Assembly (NCBI RefSeq): GCF_042453785.1
Contig: NC_091673.1
Coordinates: forward strand, 751,501-815,500
Direction of reading: 5' to 3'
DNA length: 64,000 nucleotides
Source: Malus domestica
Lineage: Eukaryota > Streptophyta > Magnoliopsida > Rosales > Rosaceae
How positions within the stretch are numbered: position 1 is the stretch's first letter; each line of letters begins with the position of its first letter. The position numbers and the translations under genes are program-made. The notes under the pieces are model-generated. The model was not told where the DNA came from. It made no database searches and saw only the letters and a program-made list of their open reading frames with translations. Shown here piece after piece: positions 1-9,643 of the stretch.

Positions 1-704
1 CCTTGTAAATCTTGTTGTACAAACCAAATCCTATACGGATTAGTCCTGTGCATATTTAGTTATTTAAATGCAAAATTGCTCCCAAATCTTATTTGGCTTG
101 AGATCATACAAATTCATGAATTTCATGATAAGAACTAATTAATAAAAACCCCAGATTAAAAGAAACTAAAACGAGATAAATAAAAAATTAGCACAAGAAA
201 GAGTGAGGCTTTGGGTCTCGAGGTTGTTGCGAAATGTTCGAATTCGAATACTGTACCAATTGCGGTCATGTTTGATTATGCGATCATTGTGTATTTTGGA
301 TTTCATTTTTTCTGCAGAGGATGATAAAGAAGGAGGAGTTTCAATCCCCCTGCAAATTTGATAGATTGGGAGAGAGGGGAAGGATGAGAGAGTGCGAGAA
401 GGAGAAATTTTTTTTTAAAGGTTGTGACTAATTTGACCATGAATTAATGCCACGTCATTAAAGGTTACTTTATGGGATTTGTTCACGTCATTTAAAAAAA
501 AAATCTGACCATGAATGCCACGTAGGTACTAATGGTTCTCCTACCTTAGGACATAATGAAAGTGATATTTTCTATACGTTGAGTACTCTTTAGGAATGTT
601 TGAAATGGTTGAGAATAATTTAAAATCACACCAAAATGTTTTTGGTTGGGGGGGGGGGTTTAGGTATTTAATGCTTAATTATTTTGTATAGATTATATGG
701 TTAT
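1..704. other. Intergenic, no gene seen
   Basis: AT-rich sequence with no coding frame or recognisable repeat boundary. It contains short A and T runs and an 11-base G run near 648. The last bases, GTTAT, are a near match (4 of 5) to the bases after the retroelement that starts at 705. Confidence 0.5.
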
Positions 705-1117
705 TGTTGAATGCACAAAATTCGGAGGATCTTGGACAACCGTAAATCCGGCCGTGAATCACACAAACGCTCAAGAACACAATGATGTATCGTGGTTCAC
801 CTCAATGTTTGGGCTACGCCCACACTGATGTTGATTCCATTTACTGTACGTATGTATGGATTACAATAGATCGGCATTGGAGCTTTCTGTGGATGCAGCA
901 TTTGCCATTTTGCTCTCTGTTTGGCTGAGAGTGTATTGCCCTCTATCTTATTATGAGGCTCTCTGGATGTGGGAATTTGTTTCCCTAGATGTATGGCTCT
1001 CCCCCTTTCTCTGAAGGTGAGGCCCCCCTTTTATAGAGCAAGGGTTCCTCCATTCTTACATAAATCATGGGCTTAGAAATGAGGCCCAAAGACGAGGCCC
1101 AATATATGGTACCAACA
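705..1117 (-). repeat. 3' LTR of the 705-9643 element
   Basis: 413 bp, TGTTG to CCAACA. It aligns along its length with 9247-9643 and contains about 17 bp that the other copy lacks (near 765-785), plus scattered substitutions, so the insertion is not recent. A TATA-like motif on the minus strand lies near 1030-1040. Confidence 0.8.
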
Positions 1118-1132
1118 GGAGTCCCCCAAGTC
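1118..1132 (-). other. Polypurine tract
   Basis: The minus strand reads GACTTGGGGGACTCC immediately before the 3' LTR. The identical 15-mer occurs on the plus strand at 4018-4032 and 7224-7238, which points to further related element ends inside the interior. Confidence 0.6.
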
Positions 1133-1278
1133 TTTAGTCAAGAGAGTCGTTTGGCTGGAGACTTTAAATCAAATCCATGTACGGGCCGAAATGGCTAGAT
1201 TTCTTAAACCAGTACTCAACACAAGACAATGCTCAACATAACGCAATACTCGACTAGAGGTATCACACGTTGTGAGAT

Positions 1279-1425
1279 TGCTCGGCTGGAGGCGATGCTC
1301 GTTACGAGGCTGCTCGGCTAGAGGCTATGCTCGTGGCGAGGCGGTTGCTCGGCTGGAGGCGATGCTCGTTGCGAGGCTGCTCGGCTAGAGGCTATGCTCG
1401 CTGCGAGGCGGCTCGGCTCGTGGTC
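1279..1425. repeat. Tandem repeat, about 32-35 bp unit, four copies
   Basis: Four consecutive copies of a unit beginning GCTCGGCT(G/A)GAGGC. They alternate between two variants (ggaggcgatgctcg and agaggctatgctcg), so the array probably grew by duplicating a two-unit block. It lies inside the LTR element and has no coding significance that I can see. Confidence 0.75.
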
Positions 1426-1727
1426 TTCCTCATTGCAAGTATGTACTTTATGTCAGCGTGCACTCAGTATGAGTTTATTCTCGACATGATTCGGGTCTGC
1501 TTGTCGGGTTCGCATATTGGGTTCTTTTAATCAGCAACAATGTTGATCAGTGGATCTAGTTGCTCAATAATTTCTGACAATAAATGACAGTATAAGTATG
1601 ACCGTATAATGAATAAATCAAATTGACAAAGTTTGTCAAGGCAAAATATTGTACTATTTGCCTTCTATAAATAAATAATTTATTCAGTCGTGTGGTAAAT
1701 CACATGTTGTATAAGTGACATAGTTTA

Positions 1728-2492
1728 ATGGCAGAACGACATTTATTCCCACTCTCTTCAGCTTTGCCAAGCTGGTTTCCACCATTCGTACACTCTCTTT
1801 TGACCAGGCATCCCTTTCCAACATGGGGAGCGAAGGAAGCCACATCACACAGAATGACACACATTTTGCACCTAGTGCGAAGTAACGAAAGAAGGAAGGA
1901 AAGAAGGTTGCTCTTCAAGCTAAAGTCGATGAGCTAGAAGCTCATAACAAGAAGATAGCAATGAAGAATGAGGTCCTCTAGGAGCAGTATGAGAAGCTCT
2001 TTGAGATGCTTCGCAAAACTAGGTGTACTCAAACACACGAGCTCGTTGCCCCTGTAGACATCAACCATCATCTGGGTGCCCCTCAACACGGAGGGTCACC
2101 TCCCTTCGACATGGGTATCCTTGATGAGGAGTGAGCTAATCATCAAAACATTGATCAACATGAGACTTCTCTCAACCCAGATGCTTCGACCCAAAGTAGA
2201 AGAAGTGGAGGAAGACACCTCATTGCAGAAGGGTTAGAAAGATTGAAAGTCGTTTATCGTGATTACCGAGACTTCCTAAAGCAACATCGAGAGAATTCCC
2301 TCCACATATGCTCGTAGATCAATGACCCAACTGAATCTCGTGGTTCATTTTTTCACCTCCACCGTGAATCTGCAGAAACCAGGGGAGGAAGGAACTCACC
2401 TTCGTACCACCAACCAAGTGATGAAAGCAACTCACCATTCATTCCACCTACCAGAAGACGAGTGGTACAACTTGTACATGTGAAATCCTAGC
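1728..2492 (+). pseudogene. Decayed gag-like ORF of an LTR element
   Basis: Plus-strand frames read as a protein with a basic, coiled-coil-like stretch (AKVDELEAHNKKIAMKNEVL) near 1915-1978. A Gly/Pro/acid region and a second charged helix (LERLKVVYRDYRDFLKQH) follow near 2233-2290. The reading is broken by at least one frameshift near 1900 and by in-frame stops near 1978, 2132 and 2317. I recall similar ORFs next to such LTR elements in apple-type genomes, but no conserved retroviral domain is visible. The orientation is opposite to the outer element, which fits a nested insertion. Confidence 0.45.
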
Positions 2493-2689
2493 ATTCACAA
2501 ATAATCAAAAACCCTCAAGCTTGACAACTCAACTAGGGGAGCACTTATGCCCAACAAGAGTTATAGTCACCAACAATGTCTTATTGCACGCCAACAACAA
2601 CTTCAGTGCATGGCATACGAAGATAACGCTATTCAGCCCTCTTGCATCTGCTTCAAACATTTCCCCTCGTAACAATGCAAACACTACAA

Positions 2690-3745
2690 CTCGTAGAAAG
2701 CTTCACACACTCTTGATCAAGACAGTGTGAAGCAAAACCAATTTATGGTGCCAACAAGAACTTCATCAATAGAGGGCAACCCCAATTCTCAAAAGCTTCA
2801 CACACTCTTGATCAAGACAGTGTGAAGCAAAACCAATTTATAGTGCCAACAAAAGCTTCACCAAAGGAGTTCAACCACAATTCTCAAAAGTTTCACACAC
2901 TCTTGATCAAGATAGTGTGAAGCAAAACCAATTTATGGTGCCAACAAAAGCTTCATCAATGAAGGGCAACTACAATTCTCAGACCTTCAAAGCAAATTCA
3001 ATTTATATGGTTCATCCAAACCTTCAACTACTACAAGGTGTGGCTTGCATCATAATCTTTTGCTCAACAGTGTGGAAGCAAAATTTGTATATGTTGTCTC
3101 TCCCACATTTTCAAATTTCTAGTTTCCCAAAAAAAAAAAAGGGAAATTCAACAAAGCTTCATCCATGGAGGACAACTACAAATTCTCAAAAGCTTCACAT
3201 TATCTTGATCAAGATAGTGTGAAGCAAAATCAATTCATGGTACCCAACAAAAGCTTCAACTCCAAAGCTTCACCAACAAAAGCTTCATCAATGGAGGACA
3301 ACTACAAATTCTCAAAAGCTTCACACTATCTTGATCAAGATAGTGTGAAGCAAAATCAATTCATGGTACCCAACAAAAGCTTCAACTTCAAAGCTTCACC
3401 TACAAAAGCTTCACCCACAAAAGTTTCAACATAAAAAGATCACCTACAAAAGCTTGACCCACAAAAGCTTGACCCACAAAAGCTTCAACCATAAAAGCTT
3501 CACCCACAAAAGCTTGACCTACAAAAGCTTGACCTACAAAAGCTTCACCCACAAAAACTTCACCTACAAAAGCTTGACCCACAAAAGCTTGACTCACAAA
3601 AGCTTCACCAACAAAAGCTTGACCCACAAAAGCTTCACCTACAAAGCTTCAACACAAAAGCTTCACCTACAAAAGCTTCACACTATCTTGATCAAGATAG
3701 TGTGAAGCAAAATCAATTCATGGTGCCCAACAAAGCTTCACCTAC
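2690..3745. repeat. Dispersed-tandem array built around a 34-bp palindrome
   Basis: Six copies of a palindromic core occur at about 2699, 2795, 2889, 3193, 3315 and 3676. The best copies (3315, 3676) consist of GCTTCACACTATCTTGA followed by its exact reverse complement, 34 bp in all. The earlier copies are imperfect. Each core is followed by CAAAA(C/T)CAATT(T/C)ATGGT and CCAACAA. Spacing is about 94-122 bp where the copies are tandem. Confidence 0.8.
3411..3680. repeat. Minisatellite, 15-bp unit
   Basis: About 17 head-to-tail copies of a unit close to ACAAAAGCTTGACCC or ACAAAAGCTTCACCT. Open frames exist on both strands only because the unit length is a multiple of three; these are not genes. 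An (AT)n run at 3785-3813 and an A/T-rich block of AAATTCGA-like units up to about 3900 follow. Confidence 0.85.
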
Positions 3746-3781
3746 AAAGCTTTAACACCAAAGATTCACCTACAAAGCTTT

Positions 3782-3822
<41 letters not shown>

Positions 3823-4094
3823 TTTTTTTTGGAAATTCGAGAATTCAAAAATTCGAAAATTTGAAAATTCAAAAATTTGGAAATTCGAAAAAAAAAATTT
3901 TGCCTAGGCCTCATCTTCTTTGGGCCTAACAACTTTCATAATAAATATATATAAAGAAGGAGTTTTGGGCTACCACTTAGAAAGGAAATGCCTTATTCGT
4001 CAACTCCCTCAACCAGAGACTTGGGGGACTCCTACCATATGCTACTGCACCTTGATACTCGGAAGTCTCACGACCACTCAGTGACTTGGATTTT

Positions 4095-4780
4095 TCAAGT
4101 CTCCAAACGAGAAGGCAGAACCCCAGAAGGAGGAGGCACCGAAGGTTGATAATTTGGAGCTTCATTACGCGGTACAGCCCCAGAAGACGAAGGCAATAAA
4201 TGCCTTTGGAACAAACCCACAAACTTTTGATGATCAAGTAAAATCTGACCATCAGATTCCTGCAGCTGGTCAAGCTTCCTCTTCATGTTTGTAGCATAGT
4301 TATGTGCGAGCCTGTGCAACTATTTATTCTCATGCTTGAGCACTCTGATCTCCTGTTTGAGACTTATCACTTCAGCTCCAATGATTCAACTTGGCGGGTT
4401 CGAGCAAATAGGCGTTGGGCCATATTAGACACAGAACCTGCACATTGAACACTGAGAGCCAGATAATCCTTAACAGCCAACTCATCAGACCGTTTGGAAA
4501 GTAGTCTGTTATCTTTGGGAGTGAGAAGGTTCCTGGCCACCACCGCAACGGTCATATCATTCTTCATCACAGAGTCCCCAACGGTAAGAAAACCAATAAG
4601 GGATAAGAAGGATGGGCGCCATATGTTGTCTTGAGAAGGCATGGCTGCCTCTTCACCAAAGTTCAAGTCAAAACGACGGTCAGATGGGCCAGACATTTTC
4701 ATAAATGAGGTGCAATAAATCTCTGAAGTAAGGGGAAAATTCCTACAAGCAATAACTCTCTGAATGTACTCCTTGCACAC
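4095..4780 (-). pseudogene. Decayed TE-encoded ORF (plant LARD-type gag-like protein)
   Basis: The minus strand encodes a protein starting MSGPSDRRFDLNFGEEA at 4696. An earlier in-frame ATG lies at 4780. A hydrophobic stretch follows, then a predicted coiled coil (VESL, SLKQEI, LKHENK, NYATNMKRKLDQLQE) and a Pro/Ser-rich tail. A frameshift near 4375 and a stop near 4318 split it into two frames. I remember near-identical predicted proteins annotated many times in apple and pear, consistent with a repeat-borne ORF. No enzymatic motif is present. It probably encodes a structural, gag-like function, which is inference. Confidence 0.55.
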
Positions 4781-4799
4781 AATTAGTGCCCTTATAAAA

Positions 4800-6360
4800 G
4801 AAAGGGCAACAAGGCCGTTGGTTCAAAAATCGAAGTGGCACCACTTTCCAAATTCTGAAGAGGCACCACTCTCCGGATTTCGAAGAGGCACCGTTCTCTG
4901 AATCTCGAGAGCCAGATCCCCGATAGGATTGCTTGTTCGAAAACCGAAGAGGCACCACTCTCCGAACTTCGAGAGCTAAATTTCATTGAATAAAGCTTGT
5001 CTGCAATTTTCACACTCAACATCAGCTTTCCAGATACAACATACCACTTTTTCAAAGCGCTCTGACAAAGTTAAAACATGTGAAGCTTGCAGCTCCCACT
5101 ACATTGCTATAACCAAGAAGGGTAAAGGAATAGCATTATTACTTGCTCAAAAATCGAAGAGGCACCGGCCTCCGAATCTTGAGAGCCAGACTCCCAACAT
5201 GATTACTTTCTCAAAAATCGAAGAGGCACCGCTCTCCGAATCTCAAGAGCCAAACTCCCAACAGGATTGCTTTCTCAAAAATTAAAAAGACACCGCTCTC
5301 CGAATCTCGAGAGCCAAATCCTCGACAGGATTGCTTGTTCGAAAACCGAAGAGGCATCGCTCTCCGAACTTCGAGAGCCAAATTTCCTTGGATAAAGCTT
5401 GTCTGCAATTTTCACACGCAACATCAGCTTTCTAGATACCACATACCACTTTTTCAAAGTGCTCTGACAAAGTTAAAACACGTGAAGCTTGCAGCTCCCA
5501 CTACATTGCTATGACCAAGAAGGGTAAAGGAATAGCATTATTACTTGCTCAAAAATCGAAGAGGCACCGCCCTCTGAATCTCGAGAGCCAGACTTCCAAC
5601 ATGATTACTTTCTCAAAAATTGAAGAGGCACCACTCTCTGAATCTCAAGAGTCAGACTCCCAACAGGATTGCTTTCTCAAAAAATTGAAGAGGCACCGCT
5701 CTCCGAATCTCGAGAGCCAGATCCCCGACAGGATTACTTGTTTGAAAATCGAAAAGGCATCGCTCTCCGAACTTCGAGAGCTAGATTTCCTTGGATAAAG
5801 CTTGTCTACAATCTTCACACGCAACATCAGTTTTCCAGATACCACATACCACTTTTTTAAAGTGCTCTGACAAAGTTAAAACACGTGAAGCTTGTAGCTC
5901 CCACTACATTGCTATGACCAAGAAGGGTAAAAGAATAGCATTATTACTTGCTCAAAAATAGAAGAGGCACCGCCCTTCGAATCTCGAAAGCCAGACTCCC
6001 AACATGATTACTTTCTCAAAAATTGAAAAAGCACCACTCTCCGAATCTCAAAAGCCAGATTCCCAACAGAGCCAGACTCCCAACAGGATTGCTTTCTCAA
6101 AAATTGAAGAGGCACCGCTCTCTGAATCTCGAGAGCCAGATCCCCGACAAGATTGCCTGTTCGAAAATCGAAGAGGCATCGCTCTCTGAACTTCGAAAGC
6201 CAGATTTCCTTGGATAAAGCTTGTCTGCAATCTTCACACACAACATTAGCTTTCCAGATACCACATACCACATTTTCAAAGTGCTCTGACAAAGTTAAAA
6301 CACGTGAAGCTTGCAGCTCCCACTACATTACTACGACCAAGAAGGGTAAATGAATAGCAT
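4800..6360. repeat. Higher-order tandem repeat, period about 403 bp
   Basis: The landmark TAAAGCTTGTCT recurs at 4991, 5393, 5796 and 6215 (spacings 402, 403, 419). Each unit contains a conserved 150-bp block plus three or four shorter units of about 65 bp built on CGAAGAGGCACCGCTCTCCG with CTCGAGAGCCAGA. Neighbouring copies are very similar. All ORFs here are by-products of the repeat. Confidence 0.88.
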
Positions 6361-7223
6361 TACCACTTGTTGTTAGGGAAACTCCTATATATGTCGACCT
6401 TCATCCTTCATGGGCAGGCAGACCTGCAAAAATGCTCAACCCTTCCTCATATCTGAGAGGGCACTCCCAACGAAGCCTCTCGAAATACTCAGTTTTCTTC
6501 CCCCCCAATAATACCTATACAAACAAGCCACACCAGAGCAAGAGTATCTCATATCATCAAGGTAAAAAGCAAGATTATCCCATATCATGCTTTTTCCCTG
6601 TCTTTTCCTTTGCCATTGTTCTTACCTGCAAGACAAGGAGAAAGAGAGCAATTAGTTAGCACTTGGAATCAAGCTTCCAGTCAGAAACTGACTGTCTGGA
6701 ACCCCTTACCCGATTACTTACCTGGCATTGCTCTCGAGTACTCATCTTCAACATCTTATGCTTCCAGAAAAGATACCACATCTGCCTGAGGAACATATAG
6801 GTTAAGTGAGAAGGATACAAGGAAGCATGTGGAGACAAGCGCAACAGAACACATGTCGATTCATCTATTACTTCGTCAACAGCAAAAGTATCCCATATCA
6901 TCAAGGTCGAACGCACTCTTGATTTGATGGGCTTGTTTTGACCCTCAAATTCTTGAGTTGGCCTTATACTCTGGAGGAAACCAGAAAACCCTTCAGCCCA
7001 GTTCAAGAATAAGCCTGTGGAAAGTTACTTCTTCAAAAGCAAAAGTATCTCATATCATCTCTTCTCCATTTGCTTCTCCTTATCCTTGTTGCTGTTTACG
7101 ACACAAGGAGAAGGAGAATAATCAACCGGAAGCCAAAGTCGAACCTCTGATCCAGGTTGCTTGCTTGGAAGTCTGATTGCTTACCTTGTCTGTTACCTCT
7201 TTCGGCAAATCTCCTAGCTCGGC
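6361..7223. other. Retroelement interior, non-coding
   Basis: No conserved coding frame. It contains repeated short phrases such as TATCTCATATCATC and AAGGAGAA(A/G)GAGA (near 6550-6640, 6890 and 7040-7110), typical of a decayed non-coding LTR-element interior. Confidence 0.5.
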
Positions 7224-7238
7224 GACTTGGGGGACTCC

Positions 7239-8035
7239 TACTATAGGGTTTTGTATCGCACTTGACCAAGCTCGAAACTACAAGTAAGCTTCAAGTGAAA
7301 TTGATACATTACCTTGTGCATCTTCATCGGTTAAAGATACCACCCCTGGATGGAGGAAAAGTACTTCTAGAGAAGATGCCACATCTACGTATGAGACAGA
7401 TAAAGCAAGTGAAAATGATACCACACTTCGGTAGTTAAAAGTTTCGTGATTACTCAATGGCTTGGATCTTGCAAGTCCCCAACCGAGGAGTTTCCCTCAC
7501 TCGGGAACTTAGGAGAGCACTGTTTGTACCATACTTGACCAATCCCGAAACTACTGAGTACCGGTCAACGTTATACCGTCAAGAACCCAGAAGAGTTTCC
7601 CTACAACCAGGAGGCCAATCACAGCGCGACACGTGTCAACATCAGAAGCCAATCATAGCGCGACACATGTTAACATCAGAAGCCAATCACAACACGACAC
7701 GTGTCAATGTCAGAATGAAACTAGAAACTCTCTTCTATAAATAGAGATCATTCTCTCACAATATTTCCTAATGTCATTTGTACTAAATCATTCACTAGTA
7801 CTCATTAAAGGAGAGCTTGAACATATATACTTGTGTAAACCCTTCACAATTAATGAGAACTCCTCTACTCCGTGGACGTAGTCAATCTGGGTGAACCACG
7901 TACATCTTGTGTTTGCTTCCTTGTCCGTATCTATTTACATACTTATCCATACTAGTGACCGGAGCAATCTAGCGAAGGTCACAAACTTAACACTTTTTGT
8001 TGTACCAAAGTCCTCACTGATTTTGTGCATCAACA
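7239..8035 (+). repeat. Plus-strand LTR (solo or nested element end)
   Basis: Preceded directly by a polypurine tract, GACTTGGGGGACTCC (7224-7238), and ending TGCATCAACA at 8035. It contains three imperfect direct repeats of CCAATCA..GCGACACGTGTCAA (7615-7710), a TATA box CTATAAATAGAG (7735-7746) and a pyrimidine-rich downstream segment, as in an LTR promoter. It resembles LTRs I remember from Maleae. The 5' border is uncertain because the sequence after the tract starts TACTATAGGG rather than TG. A matching 5' LTR was not found, though 4033-4130 after another copy of the tract may be a fragment of one. Confidence 0.6.
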
Positions 8036-8316
8036 ATATATATATATATATATATATTATTTTTTCCTTCGTGGGGCTGTTCTGGGATAGTAGGTTGTAT
8101 TTGTCTCTTCATGATCAAGATTTCATCATAACGTTTCAATAATAGAGGTTACTTTCATCATAACATATATCAATAACATATTAAATAAATGATGAAAACA
8201 TAATGATGTCTGCTGAAAAGGAAAAGTAAAGCTCTCTTTATCTTTTTTCTTTTGACAGATGGCCAGCCAATCTCGGAATAATAATAAAGTTAATAATAGA
8301 ATTATTATAAGAAAAC

Positions 8317-8544
8317 TTATCTTCTTCCTGGTTTTCCACTGGTGGTCGTGTTATTCGTAGAAGGTGGGATCCCCGCAACTGGTATCGATGGTGGTCCGTA
8401 TAAACCCATCTCAATATACTGAAAAATCTTCCTTCCAACAAGAGGAGCAAAGAACACATAGAAAGCAAAGGCCAGCGCCAGAAACACGGCAACAGCCACC
8501 ACCTAGAGAGGATGGTAAAGAAGCTGCCATCCATGCTTTTTCAT
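8317..8544 (-). pseudogene. Captured fragment of a plant protein S-acyltransferase (PAT/DHHC) gene
   Basis: The minus strand starts ATG at 8544 and reads MKKHGWQLLYHPL, then a stop, then VVAVAVFLALAFAFYVFFAP, ending around GRKIFQYIEMGLYGP. This matches the N-terminal start and first transmembrane helix of plant DHHC palmitoyltransferases, whose usual start is M-x-K-H-G-W-Q-L-P-x-H-x-x-Q-V-V-A. The stop is TAG where the family has Gln (CAG), a single C-to-T change. Similarity ends after about 50 residues; the second helix and the DHHC-CRD are absent. The fragment lies between the primer-binding site of the outer LTR element and the internal LTR end, so it looks like transduced host sequence. 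Function is very unlikely. Confidence 0.68.
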
Positions 8545-8720
8545 TTTTCAACTGGAATGCTGAAAACCCAAGACTGATCCTTGAGAGTCACCGCCGCTCT
8601 GAGAAAAGTCCCGCTCGAAGGTGACCAGTTTAGAGCCGCTGGATCGACCAAATCCAGCCGTTCGTTGTCGGCATCATCGTGTTCCTCCGGAGAAGGCGCA
8701 AACTCCACGCTAAACGACAT
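8541..8720 (-). other. 59-codon open frame upstream of the PAT fragment
   Basis: The minus-strand frame starts ATG at 8720 (MSFSVEFAPSPEEHDDADNE, then RLDLVDPAALNWSP) and stops with TGA at 8543-8541. That stop overlaps the PAT fragment start as ATGA. The composition is acidic and protein-like, unlike the surrounding low-complexity frames. I do not recognise it. It may be an upstream exon or upstream ORF of the captured gene, or part of a different captured gene. Confidence 0.3.
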
Positions 8721-8729
8721 GTCTTTTCT

Positions 8730-9228
8730 CTAGACTTTCCTTCAGGTACGGCCTTGAGTTTCACTCACGGCAGTAGAGCATTCCTTACTGTTATGTAGAT
8801 GAAGAATTTTGAGAGAGTAAGAGAAAGAGAGTGAGATCTAGAGTTAGAAACATGAAAAGAAGCGACATGAAGATGAATGAGAAGGTGCAGATGACGGAGA
8901 GAGAGATGGAAACGGCGGAGAGCTGGAGGTTTCCGAGATGGCCGACAAACATGGTGGTAGCTGTGTTGTTGCCAAAGTTGCAGATGATAGTGAAGGCGAT
9001 GGGTCTTTGTCTTTGTCTTTAAATTGGGTAGTTTTTGGGAGAAAAATAGGGCGGAAGATTCGAGATAGAGAGAAATGGGTTTTTGGAGGGTTTTTAAACT
9101 GCACAGAGTCTGCAAAGGTTTTCTGGAAAAGCCCCAAAAAGGGAGGTTCTGAGTTCTTGGGTTAAGCAAATTCACAGTGGTAAGATGAAAAAAATGAAAG
9201 AGAACCGACATAGCTTTTTGTGTCGTTT
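8730..9228 (-). other. Internal leader of the LTR element, probably captured gene sequence
   Basis: Lies between the primer-binding site and the captured ORFs. The minus strand is Ser/Pro/His-rich in two frames, with no recognisable domain. It could be the 5' region of the captured gene. No support for a functional CDS. Confidence 0.35.
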
Positions 9229-9246
9229 CCCACAGACGGCGCCAAA
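9229..9246 (-). other. Primer-binding site
   Basis: TTTGGCGCCGTCTGTGGG on the minus strand directly follows the 5' LTR. The TTTGGCGCC type is common at this position in plant LTR elements. I cannot assign the primer tRNA by eye. Confidence 0.6.
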
Positions 9247-9643
9247 TGTTGATGCACAAAATCCGGAGGATCTTGGACCAACGTAAATCCGACCGTGAAT
9301 CACACAAAGATGTATCGTGGTTCACCCCAATGTTTGGGCTACGTCCACACTGATGTTGATTCCATTTATTGTATGAATGTATAGATTACAATAGATCGGT
9401 AATGAAACTCTCTGTGGATGCAACCTTTGCCATTTTGCTCCCTGTTTGGCTGAGAGGGTATTGCCCTCTATCTTATTGTGAGGCTCTCTGGATGTGGGAA
9501 TTTGTTTCCTTGGATGTATGGCTCTTCCCCTTTCTCTGAAGGTGAGGCCCCTCTTTTATAGAATAAGGGTTCCTTACCTTCTTACATAAATCATGGGCTT
9601 AGAAATGAGGCCCAAAAACGAGGCCCAATATATGGTACCAACA
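9247..9643 (-). repeat. 5' LTR of the 705-9643 element
   Basis: 397 bp, TGTTG to CCAACA. Relative to 705-1117 it lacks about 17 bp near 9308 and carries scattered substitutions. A TATA-like motif on the minus strand lies at about 9550-9560. Confidence 0.8.

Larger units (their letters stand above)
705..9643 (-). mobile_element. LTR retroelement without pol (LARD-like), heavily nested
   Basis: Two direct repeats (705-1117 and 9247-9643) begin TGTTG and end CCAACA. They flank an 8.1-kb interior with no protease, integrase or reverse transcriptase frame. Minus-strand orientation is shown by three signals: a primer-binding-site-like TTTGGCGCCGTCTGTGGG directly inside the right LTR, a purine-rich GACTTGGGGGACTCC directly inside the left LTR, and a TATA-like CTATAAAAGG reading on the minus strand in both LTRs. 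Flanking bases GTTAT and ATTAT are a plausible diverged 5-bp target duplication. The interior is a mosaic of satellite-like arrays, decayed gag-like ORFs, another LTR in the opposite orientation, and host gene sequence. It is therefore non-autonomous and probably nested. The assignment as one element rests on the LTR pair. The interior may include later insertions whose ends I could not all find. Confidence 0.72.

Noticed and set aside
3400..3705. Repetitive ORFs on both strands (HKSFTHKS.. and GQAFVGEAF..)
   Set aside because: The 15-bp minisatellite is a multiple of three, so all frames stay open without selection.
3160..6360. CRISPR-like regularly spaced repeats
   Set aside because: Repeat units are 15 to 403 bp with no unique spacers. 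The setting is a plant retroelement, so these are tandem repeats.
8765..9325. 186-codon minus-strand open frame
   Set aside because: Starts inside the 5' LTR and crosses the primer-binding site. His/Leu/Ser-rich composition in several frames indicates chance openness.
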